Assembly (NCBI RefSeq): GCF_023017105.1 | Contig: NZ_JALKEV010000012.1 | Location: forward strand, 1 to 64,000 | Source of the DNA: Halalkalibacter sp. APA_J-10(15) | Lineage (GTDB): Bacteria; Bacillota; Bacilli; Bacillales; Bacillaceae_D | DNA: 64,000 bases | Direction: 5' to 3' | Shown: one piece after another, positions 24,600-35,493 of the stretch | Numbering within the stretch: the first letter of the stretch is position 1 | Layout: each line of letters opens with the position of its first letter | The notes under the pieces: generated by a model | Told to the model about the DNA's origin: nothing | What the model saw: the letters and a program-made list of their open reading frames with translations, nothing else | Databases searched by the model: none | Position numbers and translations under genes: made by a program

Positions 24600-26318
24600 T
24601 TACACTTTTAGCGTTTCAGCAAGCTGTAAAAGCTCATTCGCATGCTGTTTTGTCAAATCTGTCACTTCAACGCCAGAAATCATTCGGGCAATTTCATTTA
24701 CCTTTTCTTCCTTAGTTAATGCATCCACTGACGTTCTAACACGTTGGTTTTCTTCGTTTTTAGAAATATAAAGGTGAGTATCAGCCATTGCCGCCACTTG
24801 TGGTAAATGCGTAATACATAATACTTGTGAGCCCTCGGAAATACGATGAATTTTTTCTGCGATCGCTTGAGCGACCCGTCCACTTACCCCCGTATCTACC
24901 TCATCGAAAATGACAGACGTAATCCCTTCCTGATGAGAAAAAATTGATTTAATTGCCAACATAATTCTAGAAATTTCTCCACCTGACGCAACTTTAGCTA
25001 ATGGTTTCAAAGGCTCTCCGGGATTCGCTGATAAATAAAATTCAATTTCATCCTTTCCACCTTCGTTAAACGATACCGCTTGTCCATCAATAATTGGAGA
25101 CTCTTTTGTTCCTACACGAGACTGAATCGAAACATCAAATTCTGTTTTTCCCATGTAAAGGGAACGAAGCTGAGAATGTATCGCATCTTTTAATTTATGA
25201 GATGCTTCTTTCCTTAGCTTTGTCAACGTGTGAGCTTCAACATATAAATCCTTCCACGTTGCTTCTAAATCGGCTACCAACTCACTTAATCGATCGTCTT
25301 TATGAACAAGTGAATCAAGCTCCTCTTCAATCTTTGCCGCATACTCCATGATTTCTTCAACAGTTGACCCATACTTCCTCTTCAACTGAGTTAATTCATA
25401 TAGTCGACTTTCCACAACTTCTAATCTTACTGGGTCAAATTCAATAAGTTCCATCTGATTTCGCAACGTAAAAGCTGCTTCCTCAAGTAAATAAAAGCTA
25501 TTACTAACATTTTCATGTAATGCAGTGAGCTCCGTATCAATTGTCGCCGCTTCTTCCAAATGAGCCGTTGCATTAGCAAGAAAATCCAAACCGCGATTTT
25601 CACCATATAAGCTTTGGTAGCTGTCCTGTAACAGAGAGAAAAGCTTCTCACTATGCTGCAGCTTATGTCGCTCTTCTAATAAACGTTCATCTTCTAACGG
25701 TTCTAACTGAGCTTGCTCAATTTCTTTAAGCTGAAATTGATATAAATCCACCTTTTGTGCCATTTCTTGCTCATTCGTACTAAATCGAACAACTTGCTGT
25801 TGGAGCTGCATCGCCTTTTTGTATAACTCTTGGTATTCGATCTTCGTTCTCTTCAATGAGATACCTGCATATTCATCTAATAAATGCAAATGATGCTCTG
25901 GCTGCATTAAGCTTTGATGCTCATGTTGTCCATGAATGTCAACAAGTGTTTGGCCAATCTCACGTAAAATGGCTATCGTCACCATTTTCCCATTAATACG
26001 ACAAATACTTTTACCTTGTGCTGTAATATCTCGACGTAAAATAAACATCTGATCTGAGACATCAATTCCAAGATCTTTTGCTTTTTCTACTGCCCTATTG
26101 CCCTCATCAACGTGAAATAACCCTTCAATTTCAGCACGTTTCTCACCATATCGCACATAATCAGCCGATCCACGTCCACCTAGCAATAATCCAATAGCAT
26201 CAATGATAATCGATTTACCTGCACCTGTTTCACCAGTTATGACCGTTAGCCCTTTTTGAAAAGGAACGGTTAATTGATCAATTATGGCAAAATGTTTGAT
26301 CGATAGTTCGACTAACAC
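24600..26318 (-). CDS. recN: DNA repair protein RecN
   Basis: A 572-aa SMC-like ATPase that gathers broken DNA ends early in double-strand break repair. It has Walker A ITGETGAGKSIIID near residue 30, two long coiled-coil arms (about 160-380) separated by a short hinge, the ABC signature KVASGGEISRIMLA and Walker B VIFDEVDTGVSG. The length fits B. subtilis RecN (576). It follows argR by 13 bases. No LexA-type site was noticed before argR-recN. Confidence 0.97.
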   Translation of the reverse strand: MLVELSIKHFAIIDQLTVPFQKGLTVITGETGAGKSIIIDAIGLLLGGRGSADYVRYGEKRAEIEGLFHVDEGNRAVEKAKDLGIDVSDQMFILRRDITAQGKSICRINGKMVTIAILREIGQTLVDIHGQHEHQSLMQPEHHLHLLDEYAGISLKRTKIEYQELYKKAMQLQQQVVRFSTNEQEMAQKVDLYQFQLKEIEQAQLEPLEDERLLEERHKLQHSEKLFSLLQDSYQSLYGENRGLDFLANATAHLEEAATIDTELTALHENVSNSFYLLEEAAFTLRNQMELIEFDPVRLEVVESRLYELTQLKRKYGSTVEEIMEYAAKIEEELDSLVHKDDRLSELVADLEATWKDLYVEAHTLTKLRKEASHKLKDAIHSQLRSLYMGKTEFDVSIQSRVGTKESPIIDGQAVSFNEGGKDEIEFYLSANPGEPLKPLAKVASGGEISRIMLAIKSIFSHQEGITSVIFDEVDTGVSGRVAQAIAEKIHRISEGSQVLCITHLPQVAAMADTHLYISKNEENQRVRTSVDALTKEEKVNEIARMISGVEVTDLTKQHANELLQLAETLKV

Positions 26319-26331
26319 ACCTTCACCACCC

Positions 26332-26781
26332 TTAAAGCATTTCTAAAAATCTTTCCGTCAATGACAAACCTTTTTCCTTCGTCTTGCAAATAATGAGAAT
26401 AGTATCATCTCCACAAATTGTTCCCATAATTTCAGACCAATCTAAATTATCAATTAAGGCACCGATCGCATTGGCATTCCCTGGTAATGTTTTCATGACA
26501 ATCAAATTATCTGATCGATCAATACTAACAAAGCTATCCATAAGCGAGCGCTTTAATTTTTGTAACGGATTAAAACGTTGGTCTGCAGGCAAGCTATATT
26601 TATATCGTCCGTCCATCATCGGCACCTTAACGAGATGTAGCTCTTTAATATCTCGAGAAACCGTAGCTTGTGTAACGTTATAACCAGCTTGTCTCAATTG
26701 TTCGACTAAATCATCCTGCGTTTCAACTTCACCATTCGTAATAATCTCTCGAATTTTAATATGACGCTGTCCTTTATTCAT
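26332..26781 (-). CDS. argR: Arginine repressor ArgR/AhrC
   Basis: A 149-aa hexameric regulator, the same length as B. subtilis AhrC. The winged helix covers residues 1-70 ([33 protein letters not shown]), and the C-terminal arginine-binding domain ends in [18 protein letters not shown]. It represses arginine synthesis and activates catabolism when arginine is bound. It is co-transcribed with recN. Confidence 0.97.
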   Translation of the reverse strand: MNKGQRHIKIREIITNGEVETQDDLVEQLRQAGYNVTQATVSRDIKELHLVKVPMMDGRYKYSLPADQRFNPLQKLKRSLMDSFVSIDRSDNLIVMKTLPGNANAIGALIDNLDWSEIMGTICGDDTILIICKTKEKGLSLTERFLEML

Positions 26782-26848
26782 ATCGTTTCACCTATCTCTT
26801 TTCATTTCTCACTACTACCATTATCTACATAAACGAACAAGAATACAA

Positions 26849-27025
26849 TAAGAAAAACGCAGTGGTGTCTTTTCTTAATGGAGTGGTGCGCAGCCGTTAT
26901 AAAGAAGTTGAGCTTTTCTGAAAGTGGGTTCTTCCAGAAGAATGTGTAACGTACGAAGAAGTCGACGCCCACTACAAAGCCGCCTACATCCTCTTTGATT
27001 AGCCCTCGATGAATTTTCTCTACTT
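26849..27025 (+). repeat. Dispersed intergenic repeat, copy 3 (full)
   Basis: It begins with the TAAGAAAAACGC...TCTTTTCTTA hairpin, then GTGCGCAGCCGTTA, CTGAAAGTGGGTTCTTCCAGAA, GTGTAACGTACGAAG and CCTACATCCTCTTTGATT. It lies between the tlyA-type gene and argR and fills most of that 333-base gap; nothing else is seen there. Confidence 0.8.
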
Positions 27026-27091
27026 ACCTTTTAATATAAAACACTTCTAAAATCTGATACAAAAAAATTTGTAGCGTCTTTTCTTAATAAA

Positions 27092-27117
27092 AAAGAAGTG
27101 CCATAGCACCTCTTTCA
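27092..27117 (-). terminator. Rho-independent terminator of the dxs/tlyA operon
   Basis: AGAGGTGCTA and GGCACTTCT form the stem around a short loop, followed on the minus strand by a T run. It overlaps the end of the methylase gene. Confidence 0.75.
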
Positions 27118-27939
27118 CAGCGATTTCAATTGTTCATGCGCGTGTTCCACAACTTCTTCAACAGAAATTCGATCACAAAGGTGCACGTTGCTCATTTCCT
27201 CTACAGATTGTAGATGAAGGAGAAATTCAATATTTCCTTCTCCTCCTTTAATAGGAGAGTATTCCAACCCTAAAACGGAGTAGCCTTGCTTAAGAGAAAA
27301 GTCAATCATTCGTTTAACGACATCTTCGTGAATACTTGGATCACGAATGATTCCTTTCTTTCCAACTTGCTCACGTCCCGCCTCAAATTGAGGTTTAATG
27401 AGCGCCACAACATCACTCCCAGGTAGGAGAAGTGATTTTAACACAGGTAAAATTAACTTAATCGAGATAAACGAAACATCCATACAAGCAAATTGCGGAA
27501 GCCCTTTTTGCAAATCCGCGTGTTCTACATAACGAAAATTCGTGCGTTCCATGACGACAACACGCTTATCCTGCCTAAGCTTCCATGATAATTGGTTATA
27601 GCCGACATCAATCGCATAAACAGCTTTTGCCCCATTTTGTAAGGCGCAATCGGTAAAGCCTCCTGTTGAAGCACCAATATCGATGACAAGCTTATCTTGA
27701 AGGGAAATCGGAAATACGCGAAGAGCCTTTTCTAATTTAAGCCCTCCCCGACTAACATATGGAATTGGATTTCCCTTTATTTCCAATGCGATCGAGCTAT
27801 CGATCTTTACTCCTGGCTTATCAAGCCTCTCTGTTCCAGAAAAGACGAGTCCAGCCATAATTGCACGCTTCGCCTTTTCCCTTGTTTCAAACAGTCCACG
27901 TTCAACAAGTAAAACATCAATACGTTCCTTCTTAGCCAT
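27115..27939 (-). CDS. yqxC: TlyA-family rRNA 2'-O-methyltransferase (YqxC)
   Basis: A 274-aa protein with an N-terminal S4 RNA-binding domain (RIDVLLVERGLFETREKAKRAI) and an FtsJ-like SAM-dependent methylase domain with the cofactor loop VIDIGASTGGFTDC near residue 90 and the catalytic region MDVSFISIKLILP. Mycobacterial TlyA methylates 16S and 23S rRNA; activity here is inferred. It begins 4 bases after dxs, as in B. subtilis. Confidence 0.92.
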   Translation of the reverse strand: MAKKERIDVLLVERGLFETREKAKRAIMAGLVFSGTERLDKPGVKIDSSIALEIKGNPIPYVSRGGLKLEKALRVFPISLQDKLVIDIGASTGGFTDCALQNGAKAVYAIDVGYNQLSWKLRQDKRVVVMERTNFRYVEHADLQKGLPQFACMDVSFISIKLILPVLKSLLLPGSDVVALIKPQFEAGREQVGKKGIIRDPSIHEDVVKRMIDFSLKQGYSVLGLEYSPIKGGEGNIEFLLHLQSVEEMSNVHLCDRISVEEVVEHAHEQLKSL

Positions 27940-27943
27940 TCAC

Positions 27944-29830
27944 CTACGCCCTTTGTCTACGTTGTGGCAATAACGTTTGTAGTTGGTCAGCAACATTCGC
28001 TGAGGTTAAGCCAATCTCCTCAAGTAGCTCATTCACACTTCCATGCTCAATAAATTCATCAGGTATGCCCATCCGTTTCATCGATACCATAAATTGATTT
28101 TCTTGGAAAAACTCAAGTACAGCACTTCCAAAACCACCTTGTAATGCTGCCTCTTCAAGAGTAAGCACTGGAATGTTTAATTTTGCAATATCTCGGAGCA
28201 TATTCTCATCTAACGGTTTAACGGAATTAGCATTAATGAGCTTAACCGAGAGACCTTGTGATTGCAATATACTTACCGCTTCATCAGCAACTGGTATCAT
28301 CGTTGCAAACGTCAAAATGCAGGCATCTGTCCCTTCACGAAGAACCTCCCATTTTCCAATAGGTAGCTGCTGAAGCTGCTTGTCCATTTTCACACCATAA
28401 CCATTTCCTCTTGGGTAACGAACTGCAATCGGACCACCGTCATATTGAGTTGCCGTATAGATCATGTGCTGAAGCTCATTTTCATCCTTAGGCATTAAGA
28501 TTTTCATATTCGGAAGATGACGCAAATAAGCAATATCAAATACACCTTGATGCGTTTCACCATCCGCACCAACTAAGCCAGCTCGATCAATCGCAAATAG
28601 AACATTTAAATTTTGACGACATACATCATGCACAAGTTGATCGTAGCCTCGTTGTAGGAATGTCGAGTAAACAGCAAATACAGGCTTCATGCCCTGAGTC
28701 GCTAAACCTCCAGCCATTGTCGTAGCATGCTGTTCAGCAATTCCAACATCGAACATACGCTCAGGGAATTCCTTAGCAAATACATCGAGCTTTGTTCCTC
28801 CAGGCATTGCCGCAGTTAATGCCACAATTCGCTTATCTTCACGAGCTATTGTTTTTAACGTTTCTGCAAACACTCCACTATAGCTTGGTGGTCCAGGCTT
28901 TTTTACCACTTCGCCAGATTCAATTTTATATGGGCCTAATCCGTGCCATGTACCTTTTGCATCTAGCTCAGCTGGCTTGTAGCCTTTCCCTTTTTTCGTC
29001 AAAACATGAATGAGTACAGGTCCTTTAGTCTTTTTCGCATATTTCATATTCTCAGCCAAGTCCTCTAAGTCATGGCCATCAACTGGTCCTAAGTAAGTGA
29101 AGCCTAATTCCTCAAAGAAAATACCCGATACTAATAAATATTTCAGGCTATCCTTTACACGTTCAGCTGTTGAAGCAATTTTTCCACCAAAAGCCGGAAT
29201 CTTCTTGATTAATTGCTCTAGCTCTTCTTTTGCTTTTTTATATTTTCCAGCCGTACGCAGTCTTCCAAGTACATTATGAAGGGCGCCAACGTTCGGCGCA
29301 ATTGACATTTCATTATCATTTAAGACGACAATTAAATCTGTTTGCTCATGTCCAATATGATTCAGCGCCTCAAGTGCCATCCCACCTGTTAGTGCACCAT
29401 CACCAATAATGGCAACAACAGATTCATCCGTACCTTTTATATCACGCGCTGTCGCCATTCCCATCGCAGCAGACAAAGAAGTTGAACTATGACCGGTCTC
29501 CCAAACGTCATGGTCACTTTCATTACGCTTCGGAAAACCACATAATCCTTTATATTGACGAAGTTGGTCAAATTGACCGGCTCTTCCAGTTAGTATTTTG
29601 TGAACATATGCTTGGTGTCCAACATCCCAAATGAACTTGTCTTTAGGGCTTTCAAATAATTGATGGAGAATTAACGTTAGTTCCACAACACCTAAATTCG
29701 GCCCCAGATGTCCGCCAGTTACGGATAGTTTTTCAATCAAAAACTTTCTAATATCGTTTGCTAATTGCGCAAGCTCTCCGTTCGAATAATGCTTTAATTC
29801 GCTTGGGTCTTTGAAGTCCTCTAGATTCAT
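27944..29830 (-). CDS. dxs: 1-deoxy-D-xylulose-5-phosphate synthase
   Basis: A 628-aa thiamine-diphosphate enzyme that joins pyruvate and glyceraldehyde-3-phosphate in the first step of the MEP isoprenoid pathway. It has [12 protein letters not shown] near residue 68, the cofactor motif [15 protein letters not shown]...LNDNEMSI near 150, VDGHD, and the transketolase Glu region [14 protein letters not shown]. Full length. It lies 10 bases after oapA and 4 before yqxC, in the transcription unit that contains OLE RNA and ispA. Confidence 0.97.
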   Translation of the reverse strand: MNLEDFKDPSELKHYSNGELAQLANDIRKFLIEKLSVTGGHLGPNLGVVELTLILHQLFESPKDKFIWDVGHQAYVHKILTGRAGQFDQLRQYKGLCGFPKRNESDHDVWETGHSSTSLSAAMGMATARDIKGTDESVVAIIGDGALTGGMALEALNHIGHEQTDLIVVLNDNEMSIAPNVGALHNVLGRLRTAGKYKKAKEELEQLIKKIPAFGGKIASTAERVKDSLKYLLVSGIFFEELGFTYLGPVDGHDLEDLAENMKYAKKTKGPVLIHVLTKKGKGYKPAELDAKGTWHGLGPYKIESGEVVKKPGPPSYSGVFAETLKTIAREDKRIVALTAAMPGGTKLDVFAKEFPERMFDVGIAEQHATTMAGGLATQGMKPVFAVYSTFLQRGYDQLVHDVCRQNLNVLFAIDRAGLVGADGETHQGVFDIAYLRHLPNMKILMPKDENELQHMIYTATQYDGGPIAVRYPRGNGYGVKMDKQLQQLPIGKWEVLREGTDACILTFATMIPVADEAVSILQSQGLSVKLINANSVKPLDENMLRDIAKLNIPVLTLEEAALQGGFGSAVLEFFQENQFMVSMKRMGIPDEFIEHGSVNELLEEIGLTSANVADQLQTLLPQRRQRA

Positions 29831-29840
29831 AAAGGAACCC

Positions 29841-30446
29841 TCACTTTCGAGTCAGTTTATCTTTTTTCTTTTTTCCATTGTTCGAAAATACTTTGATCTT
29901 TAATCTTACCTCTAAAACATATAATAATCTACCTACTTGGAAAATAATCGGTGTTGAATAATGAATCGCAAGTGTTTTACCTATCGCTTTGCCACCTACA
30001 GTTAAGGCTGCGACTACACTCGTAAATAATACCGAAATTACTAAGTATTGTACTGAAGCATCATGATATCCTAATTGTAAAGCAAATTGTATGACAACAT
30101 ATGCCGAGGCCGTTCCACTAATAATACCAGAAATATCACCGATCACATCATTGCAAAAGTTCGCAAATCGGTCGGCATTCCTTGTTATTTGAACCGCTTG
30201 CCTCGCCCCTTTTAACCGTTCAGAAGCCATAGCATGAAACGGCTTCTCATCTGCCGCTGTTGCAGCTACACCTATTGTATCAAAGAACACACCTAAAATC
30301 ACAATAATAAAGACAATCACCATACCGATCGCCCATGTCACTCCGCTTAAAATAAAAGTCGAGATGACTGAAAAAATAGCCGCTAGCACTAAAGTGATAA
30401 CGGCAATCCATATACTCCAATGTATTGATTTCATAAAATGCTTCAT
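29841..30446 (-). CDS. oapA: OLE RNA-associated membrane protein OapA
   Basis: A 201-aa membrane protein with about four helices (13-33, 39-60, 115-135, 142-162) and a very basic C-terminus ([17 protein letters not shown]). The loop [28 protein letters not shown] and the arrangement of helices recall the DUF21 domain of CNNM/CorC-type proteins. It is identified as OapA from its size, membrane topology and position directly downstream of OLE RNA and upstream of dxs, which is the published arrangement in B. halodurans. OapA is reported to bind OLE RNA and hold it at the membrane. AGGTGA lies 12 bases before ATG 30446, a long but usable spacing. Confidence 0.88.
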   Translation of the reverse strand: MKHFMKSIHWSIWIAVITLVLAAIFSVISTFILSGVTWAIGMVIVFIIVILGVFFDTIGVAATAADEKPFHAMASERLKGARQAVQITRNADRFANFCNDVIGDISGIISGTASAYVVIQFALQLGYHDASVQYLVISVLFTSVVAALTVGGKAIGKTLAIHYSTPIIFQVGRLLYVLEVRLKIKVFSNNGKKKKDKLTRK

Positions 30447-30469
30447 TATAATTGATCGTCACCTTTTAC

Positions 30470-31075
30470 ATCCATTATGTAAGAGAGTGGCCATTTAAAG
30501 AGTAAACTCTATAGCTTAGGTCCAGTAGGATTTCCCACCTCAGTTCCAATGCGTCGCCGCACTGGCGGTTTCCCTTTAAACCGAGATTGACGCTGTCACC
30601 AGTCGTCAGACTAGATTACCACTTAGTCTACACTGCAATCCTCTTTAAATGTCGAGCGAACAGTCTAGGAGATTTCCTCAGCAATCCCGTGCCAATCTTT
30701 TATCCTCTTTTGCAGAGATGATTTCATATAGGTAAGATCGCCATTGTTGGCCGACAACAACGAATCTCTTGTTCTATAATCCCCTCACTCTCCACTCAAG
30801 GCAGGCTACGCTGCAGACGAGTCCCAACTCGCCTTACAGGTTCATACCCAATAACCTTACTCAATAAACATTGAACGGCTTTTTGGGCCTCCACAGTAAA
30901 AGGGTCATCGCCCACATGCCTTTGTGGATCGCCCTTTTACCTTTTCTCCCAGCTTAGACCCAAGGCTGGGCGCCTCAAGCCAAAACAAGGAGCTTCATCG
31001 ATGTGCCCTTTGGCGGATTTTTAGGCCCGCCTTCAAGATTGGAGGACTGACTAGAATACTGCACCACTCTCGTAT
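30470..31075 (-). ncRNA. OLE RNA (ornate, large, extremophilic)
   Basis: The 680 bases between ispA and oapA contain no credible ORF. The segment is much more GC-rich than other gaps and full of strong stems on the transcribed minus strand: GTAAAAGGG/CCCTTTTAC (30896-30904 with 30932-30940), CCCAGC/GCTGGG, CCAGTGCG/CGCATTGG (30546-30565), CGGTTT/AAACCG (30566-30583) and GACTA/TAGTC. A length of about 600 nt, its place between ispA and oapA, and an extremophile-like host are the defining features of OLE RNA. It is reported to form a membrane-bound ribonucleoprotein needed for tolerance of cold, short-chain alcohols and metal imbalance. The ends are approximate. Confidence 0.9.
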
Positions 31076-31126
31076 TAAACTATTATATCACGTGTCAAGG
31101 TAAAAGCTCAATGGAAATGGATGGGC

Positions 31127-32014
31127 CTAATGATCACGGTTCGCAATATAATCTGTTAACCCAATCAATATAGAATGGTCGATATTTATACCGTATATAT
31201 ATTCTTTCGCTAACGACATATGCTCCGAAAGTTTCTCTTTCGCACCATCTAGTCCTAATAAATTAGGATATGTACTTTTGTTATTATCAACGTCGCTTCC
31301 CACTGGCTTGCCAATAACGGAGGCATCACCTTCAACATCCAATAGATCATCCTTGATTTGGAAGATGAGGCCTAATTCTTTTGAAAATTGGCGTAGCAGC
31401 TTACAATCATCCTCACTAGCTTCCGCTAAAATGGCACCTGACATAACTGAGGCTGTTAGTAAATCGCCTGTTTTATGATGATGAATATATACGAGTTCAT
31501 CAAGGGTTAATGATTGATCCTCACCTGCCATATCAGCTACTTGACCACCCACCATCCCTGCCGGACCAGCTGCACGTGAAATTTCATGAATTAGCTCCAC
31601 TTTTTGCTTGTCAGTTGCATAGTCTTTATCTAAGGAAGAAAGTAACTGAAAGCTATATGTTAATAATGCATCACCAGCTAAAATGGCTAATGCTTCGCCA
31701 AACACTTTGTGATTCGTTGGCTTTCCTCTTCTTAAGTCATCATCATCCATTGCTGGAAGATCATCGTGGACTAACGAATACGTATGAATCATTTCAAGCG
31801 CACACGCAACATCAATCCCTCGTTCGAGCGGAGCACCAAAGCTCTTTAACGTTGCAAACACAAAAGCTGGTCGAACTCTTTTTCCACCGGCATTTAAAGA
31901 ATAGAGCATGGCCTTCTTCAGTTGTTCAGGTGCTTGCATAGCTTGAATCTGCTTAGGAAGCCGTTTTTCTACAAGTTGTTTACTTTGCTGTAAAAATGCA
32001 CGTAGAGATGTCAC
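31127..32014 (-). CDS. ispA: Farnesyl diphosphate synthase
   Basis: A 295-aa prenyltransferase that condenses IPP with DMAPP and GPP. The first Asp-rich motif is in [20 protein letters not shown] near residue 85 and the second in [13 protein letters not shown] near 225; the residues before the first motif (ALEMIHTYS) fit a short-chain, farnesyl product. The start overlaps the xseB stop by four bases (ATGA). OLE RNA follows 50 bases downstream. Confidence 0.96.
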   Translation of the reverse strand: MTSLRAFLQQSKQLVEKRLPKQIQAMQAPEQLKKAMLYSLNAGGKRVRPAFVFATLKSFGAPLERGIDVACALEMIHTYSLVHDDLPAMDDDDLRRGKPTNHKVFGEALAILAGDALLTYSFQLLSSLDKDYATDKQKVELIHEISRAAGPAGMVGGQVADMAGEDQSLTLDELVYIHHHKTGDLLTASVMSGAILAEASEDDCKLLRQFSKELGLIFQIKDDLLDVEGDASVIGKPVGSDVDNNKSTYPNLLGLDGAKEKLSEHMSLAKEYIYGINIDHSILIGLTDYIANRDH

Positions 32015-32250
32015 GATGATTCGTCCTCCTGAAAGGCGAGTACTTCGACCTCACCATCCTCATGTAAAATCTGATCCATTTGTTTTTCAACCTTTTCGAG
32101 CTTCTCATGACAAAGCTTAGACAAGGTCATGCCCTCTTGAAACATCGCAATCGCTTCCTCCAAAGGTACGTCACCTTGCTCAAGCTTTTCAACAACTACT
32201 TCTAGTTCAGACATCGCTTCTTCAAATGTTTTATCCTTTTCCTCTGACAT
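32011..32250 (-). CDS. xseB: Exodeoxyribonuclease VII small subunit
   Basis: A 79-aa helical protein with the family core [26 protein letters not shown] and [15 protein letters not shown]. Several copies bind one XseA to make the nuclease that degrades single-stranded DNA to oligonucleotides. Its ribosome site (GAGGAGGAAGAGAG) lies in the end of xseA, with a 20-base gene overlap. Confidence 0.95.
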   Translation of the reverse strand: MSEEKDKTFEEAMSELEVVVEKLEQGDVPLEEAIAMFQEGMTLSKLCHEKLEKVEKQMDQILHEDGEVEVLAFQEDESS

Positions 32251-33610
32251 TGCTCTCTTCCTCCTCTAATAACGAGCTCACCTTTACAACGTGACAATGA
32301 ACATATCCATCCTTCAAGCGGACGTTTAATGCCGAACCTTTTTTAACGCTTTTAACCGTTTTAATTAATGCTTTCTTGTCATCATAGGCTAAGTTATACC
32401 CACGTTCCATTAATCTTAACGGACTTAAAAGATGTAATTCATTTATTTTTTGTTCAAAAGGGTTTCGTTTACTCTTTAATAGTTCAATGAGCGATGATTT
32501 CAAACGATCTTTTAATCCTTTCTGCTCTTGTATAGCCATATCTAACTTTCGCTCTGGGTGGGCAGAAAGTAGCCTTTGATCGAGCTTGTCTAATAAATGC
32601 CCTGGCTCTAACAACCGTGCTGACATTCCTCTTTTTAACTTATCCAAAGCAACATCAAGCTGCTGCTCCTTTTGTTTCAATAACTGTTCAGGATAGCGAA
32701 AAGCATACGAATGAACTAAGCGCTCATGACGAGATTTTTCCCGAAAAATGGTGTCGTTCATTCGCTGGAACAGTCGAGTTGATAAGCTTTTCACATGGCG
32801 ATTTAGCTCATTTACATCCGGTACGGCAAGCTCAGCTGCTCCAGTAGGGGTAGGAGCACGAAGATCAGCTACAAAGTCACTAATCGTATAATCCGTTTCA
32901 TGACCGACTGCTGAAATAATTGGCACTTGGGCAGAAGCAATTGCCCTTGCCACTCCTTCATCATTAAATGCCCACAGCTCTTCTATCGAACCTCCTCCAC
33001 GACCTACTATTAACACATCAAAGCAGTTAGCGATATCTACTCGTTCAATCGCATTCTTAATAGAGGTCGGAGCTTGATCACCTTGAACGAGCACTGGTAG
33101 TAACGTTACTTGCGCAAGTGGATAGCGCCGTTTTAAAGTCGTCACAATATCACGAATAGCAGCCCCTGTTGGTGAGGTTATTACGGCAATCCGATTCGGG
33201 AATCGTGGTAATTCCTTCTTTCTTGATTCAGCAAATAACCCTTCACGTTCTAACAGCTTCTTCAGTTCCTCATATGCAAGGAATAGACTCCCTATTCCAT
33301 CAGGTTGCATTTCCTTAGCATATAGCTGGTATTGTCCATAAGGCTCATATACATTGATTTCTCCTCGGATTAATACCTTCATTCCGCTTTCTGGTTTAAA
33401 GGTAAGAAAGCGGTTATGTCCAGCAAACATGACCGCTTGCACACGAGAATTTTCATCCTTGACCGTAAAGTATAAATGTCCACGACTATGACGCTTCACA
33501 TTTGAGAGCTCTCCTCTGAGCCACACACTTTGTAAAACAGGATCATATTCAAATTGATTTTTGATGTAGCGTGTTAATTCCGTAATCGTATAAATGGATT
33601 CAACGGACAT
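32231..33610 (-). CDS. xseA: Exodeoxyribonuclease VII large subunit
   Basis: A 459-aa subunit with an N-terminal OB fold ([25 protein letters not shown]), the catalytic domain ([48 protein letters not shown]) and a C-terminal coiled coil (about 270-400) for XseB binding. Length is close to the B. subtilis protein (448). Same operon as folD and xseB. Confidence 0.96.
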   Translation of the reverse strand: MSVESIYTITELTRYIKNQFEYDPVLQSVWLRGELSNVKRHSRGHLYFTVKDENSRVQAVMFAGHNRFLTFKPESGMKVLIRGEINVYEPYGQYQLYAKEMQPDGIGSLFLAYEELKKLLEREGLFAESRKKELPRFPNRIAVITSPTGAAIRDIVTTLKRRYPLAQVTLLPVLVQGDQAPTSIKNAIERVDIANCFDVLIVGRGGGSIEELWAFNDEGVARAIASAQVPIISAVGHETDYTISDFVADLRAPTPTGAAELAVPDVNELNRHVKSLSTRLFQRMNDTIFREKSRHERLVHSYAFRYPEQLLKQKEQQLDVALDKLKRGMSARLLEPGHLLDKLDQRLLSAHPERKLDMAIQEQKGLKDRLKSSLIELLKSKRNPFEQKINELHLLSPLRLMERGYNLAYDDKKALIKTVKSVKKGSALNVRLKDGYVHCHVVKVSSLLEEEESNVRGKG

Positions 33611-33618
33611 ACGTTCAC

Positions 33619-34464
33619 CTATTTCCGCTGTTGTGCAGATTGTATCGTATTTTCTAAGAGCATTGTTATCGTCATCGGCCCAACTCCACCTGGTACAGGT
33701 GTAAGATAAGAAGCCTTTTCTTTCACGTCATCAAAATCAACGTCCCCACATAATTTACCATCTACACGATTTATACCGACATCTACGACAACTGCCCCAT
33801 CTTTAACATCATCAGCTTTAATAAATTTTGGACGACCAACAGCAACAATTAGAATATCTGCTTGAGTCGTTAGCCCTCTCATATCCTTCGTACGTGAATG
33901 GCAATATGTAACGGTTGCATTCTCATTTAATAGTAATTGTCCGACTGGTTTTCCAACAATATTGCTACGCCCAACAACAACAACATGCTGACCCTCAAGT
34001 TGCAATTTAGCCTCTTTCATCATCTCTACGACACCATAAGGGGTACAAGGCAAAAACGTATCCTCACCTGTCATCATTTTCCCAATACTAATTGGATGAA
34101 ACCCGTCTACATCTTTTTCTGGAGCAATCCTTTCAATGACAGCCTGTTCTGTAATATGTTTAGGTAATGGTAGTTGGACCAGAATCCCATCAATAGCCGG
34201 GTCATTGTTTAGTAGATCGATCTCTTGAAGTAATTCTATCTCAGAAATACTTTCAGGACGTTCAATGAGCCTAGAATAAATACCGACATCAGCACAGGCT
34301 TTTTGTTTTGCCCTTACATATGTTTGCGATGCTGGATTTTCACCAATTAGAATAACCGCTAGTCCTGGAGTTACGTTTTGTTCAACTAAACCTTTAACTT
34401 TTTCTTTCATTTTTTCCCTTTTTTTAGCAGCTAACTCTTTACCATTTAATAGTTGTGCAGTCAT
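33619..34464 (-). CDS. folD: Methylenetetrahydrofolate dehydrogenase/cyclohydrolase
   Basis: A 281-aa bifunctional enzyme that interconverts 5,10-methylene- and 10-formyl-tetrahydrofolate. It has YVRAKQKACADVGI with the catalytic Lys, DGILVQLPLPKHI, the NADP motif VVGRSNIVGKPVGQLL and LTPVPGGVGPMTITMLLENT. The start follows the nusB stop directly; the second of two adjacent ATG codons is chosen, giving AAGGGGGAG a 6-base spacing. Confidence 0.96.
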   Translation of the reverse strand: MTAQLLNGKELAAKKREKMKEKVKGLVEQNVTPGLAVILIGENPASQTYVRAKQKACADVGIYSRLIERPESISEIELLQEIDLLNNDPAIDGILVQLPLPKHITEQAVIERIAPEKDVDGFHPISIGKMMTGEDTFLPCTPYGVVEMMKEAKLQLEGQHVVVVGRSNIVGKPVGQLLLNENATVTYCHSRTKDMRGLTTQADILIVAVGRPKFIKADDVKDGAVVVDVGINRVDGKLCGDVDFDDVKEKASYLTPVPGGVGPMTITMLLENTIQSAQQRK

Positions 34465-34467
34465 CAT

Positions 34468-34866
34468 TTACTCCCCCTTAATCGTTTCAAGCGCTTTTGA
34501 AAGGACACCATTCACAAATTTCCCAGATTCGTCCCCTCCGAATGCTTTCGCAAGCTCAATTCCTTCATTTAAAGTCACGTTGACAGGAATATCATCTATG
34601 TATTTCATTTCATATACCATCATCCGTACAATAGCACGATCGACGAGCCCCATTCGACTAATGGTCCAGCCTTGTAAGCTGTTCATAATAATCTCATCAA
34701 TCTTAGCAATTTGTGTACTTGTCCCATTCACAAGCTCAAGAAAAAATTCACTTGGTTTTTCTTCTTCACCCACAACGCTTTCAATCGCTTGTTCCGTATC
34801 ACTTTTTGCTAGATCCATTTGGTACAAAGCTTGTGCTGCTCGTAACCTTGCTACTCTTCGATTCAT
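34468..34866 (-). CDS. nusB: Transcription antitermination factor NusB
   Basis: A 132-aa all-helical protein (MNRRVARLRAAQALYQMDLA, then NVTLNEGIELAKAFGGDESGKFVNGVL) that joins NusE on boxA RNA during rRNA transcription. ATG 34866 has AAAGGAG 8 bases upstream; the frame is open 25 codons further but without a site. It starts the folD-xseAB-ispA operon. Confidence 0.95.
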   Translation of the reverse strand: MNRRVARLRAAQALYQMDLAKSDTEQAIESVVGEEEKPSEFFLELVNGTSTQIAKIDEIIMNSLQGWTISRMGLVDRAIVRMMVYEMKYIDDIPVNVTLNEGIELAKAFGGDESGKFVNGVLSKALETIKGE

Positions 34867-35037
34867 TTGTTTGACTCCTTTTACCGTAAACTTGCAGTTT
34901 GTTATGTTGATAGCATACCATGTTTTCTTTTCGAAGAACAACGTCTTTTACGCTTATATGCGAATTTTATCCATTGATGAACATGCAGCAATTATACTAC
35001 TATTCCCTTATACCTCGTTCCAATTAAATAAGAAAAG

Positions 35038-35070
35038 AAGACAGCCTTAATCAATCTTCAAGGCTGTCTT
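35038..35070 (-). terminator. Rho-independent terminator of accBC-yqhY
   Basis: AAGACAGCCTT and AAGGCTGTCTT form an 11-bp perfect stem with a T-rich tail on the minus strand, 14 bases after yqhY. Confidence 0.88.
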
Positions 35071-35083
35071 ACTTCTACTTCTA

Positions 35084-35482
35084 TTATAGCTCATCTTGGT
35101 TTGCTTCAACCGTTTCAAACTGCACACCAACAACATGTACATTGACAGCTTGAACATCAATTGCTGTCATCGTTTGAAGTGCTTGCTTCACATTCGATTG
35201 AATCAAGTTCGCCACATCAGGTACGGATACACCATATGTAATGACGACCGATACATCGATTGTAATTCCTTCTTCTTCGAGTTCAACCTTAACCCCTTTA
35301 CCGTGATTCTTTCGTCCGAGCTTTTCAGCTACACCTGTAGCAAAATTCCCTCGCATCGTTGCTACACCATCTACCTCAGAAGCAGCGATTCCAGCAATGA
35401 CCTCAATCACTTCAGGAGAAATCTCAACCTTACCAAGCTCTGATTTTTGCTCTTCTAATTCCAAACTAGGATTTTCATTCAT
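35084..35482 (-). CDS. yqhY: Asp23 family protein YqhY
   Basis: A 132-aa DUF322/Asp23 protein (GKVEISPEVIEVIAGIAASEVDGVATMRG, VKVELEEEGITIDVSVVITYGVSVPDVANLIQ shortened here to its key parts). It lacks membrane segments. In B. subtilis YqhY is tied to acetyl-CoA carboxylase, and its loss upsets malonyl-CoA control. It follows accC by 11 bases, in the accB-accC-yqhY operon. Confidence 0.93.
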   Translation of the reverse strand: MNENPSLELEEQKSELGKVEISPEVIEVIAGIAASEVDGVATMRGNFATGVAEKLGRKNHGKGVKVELEEEGITIDVSVVITYGVSVPDVANLIQSNVKQALQTMTAIDVQAVNVHVVGVQFETVEANQDEL

Positions 35483-35493
35483 ATTCTTCCCTC

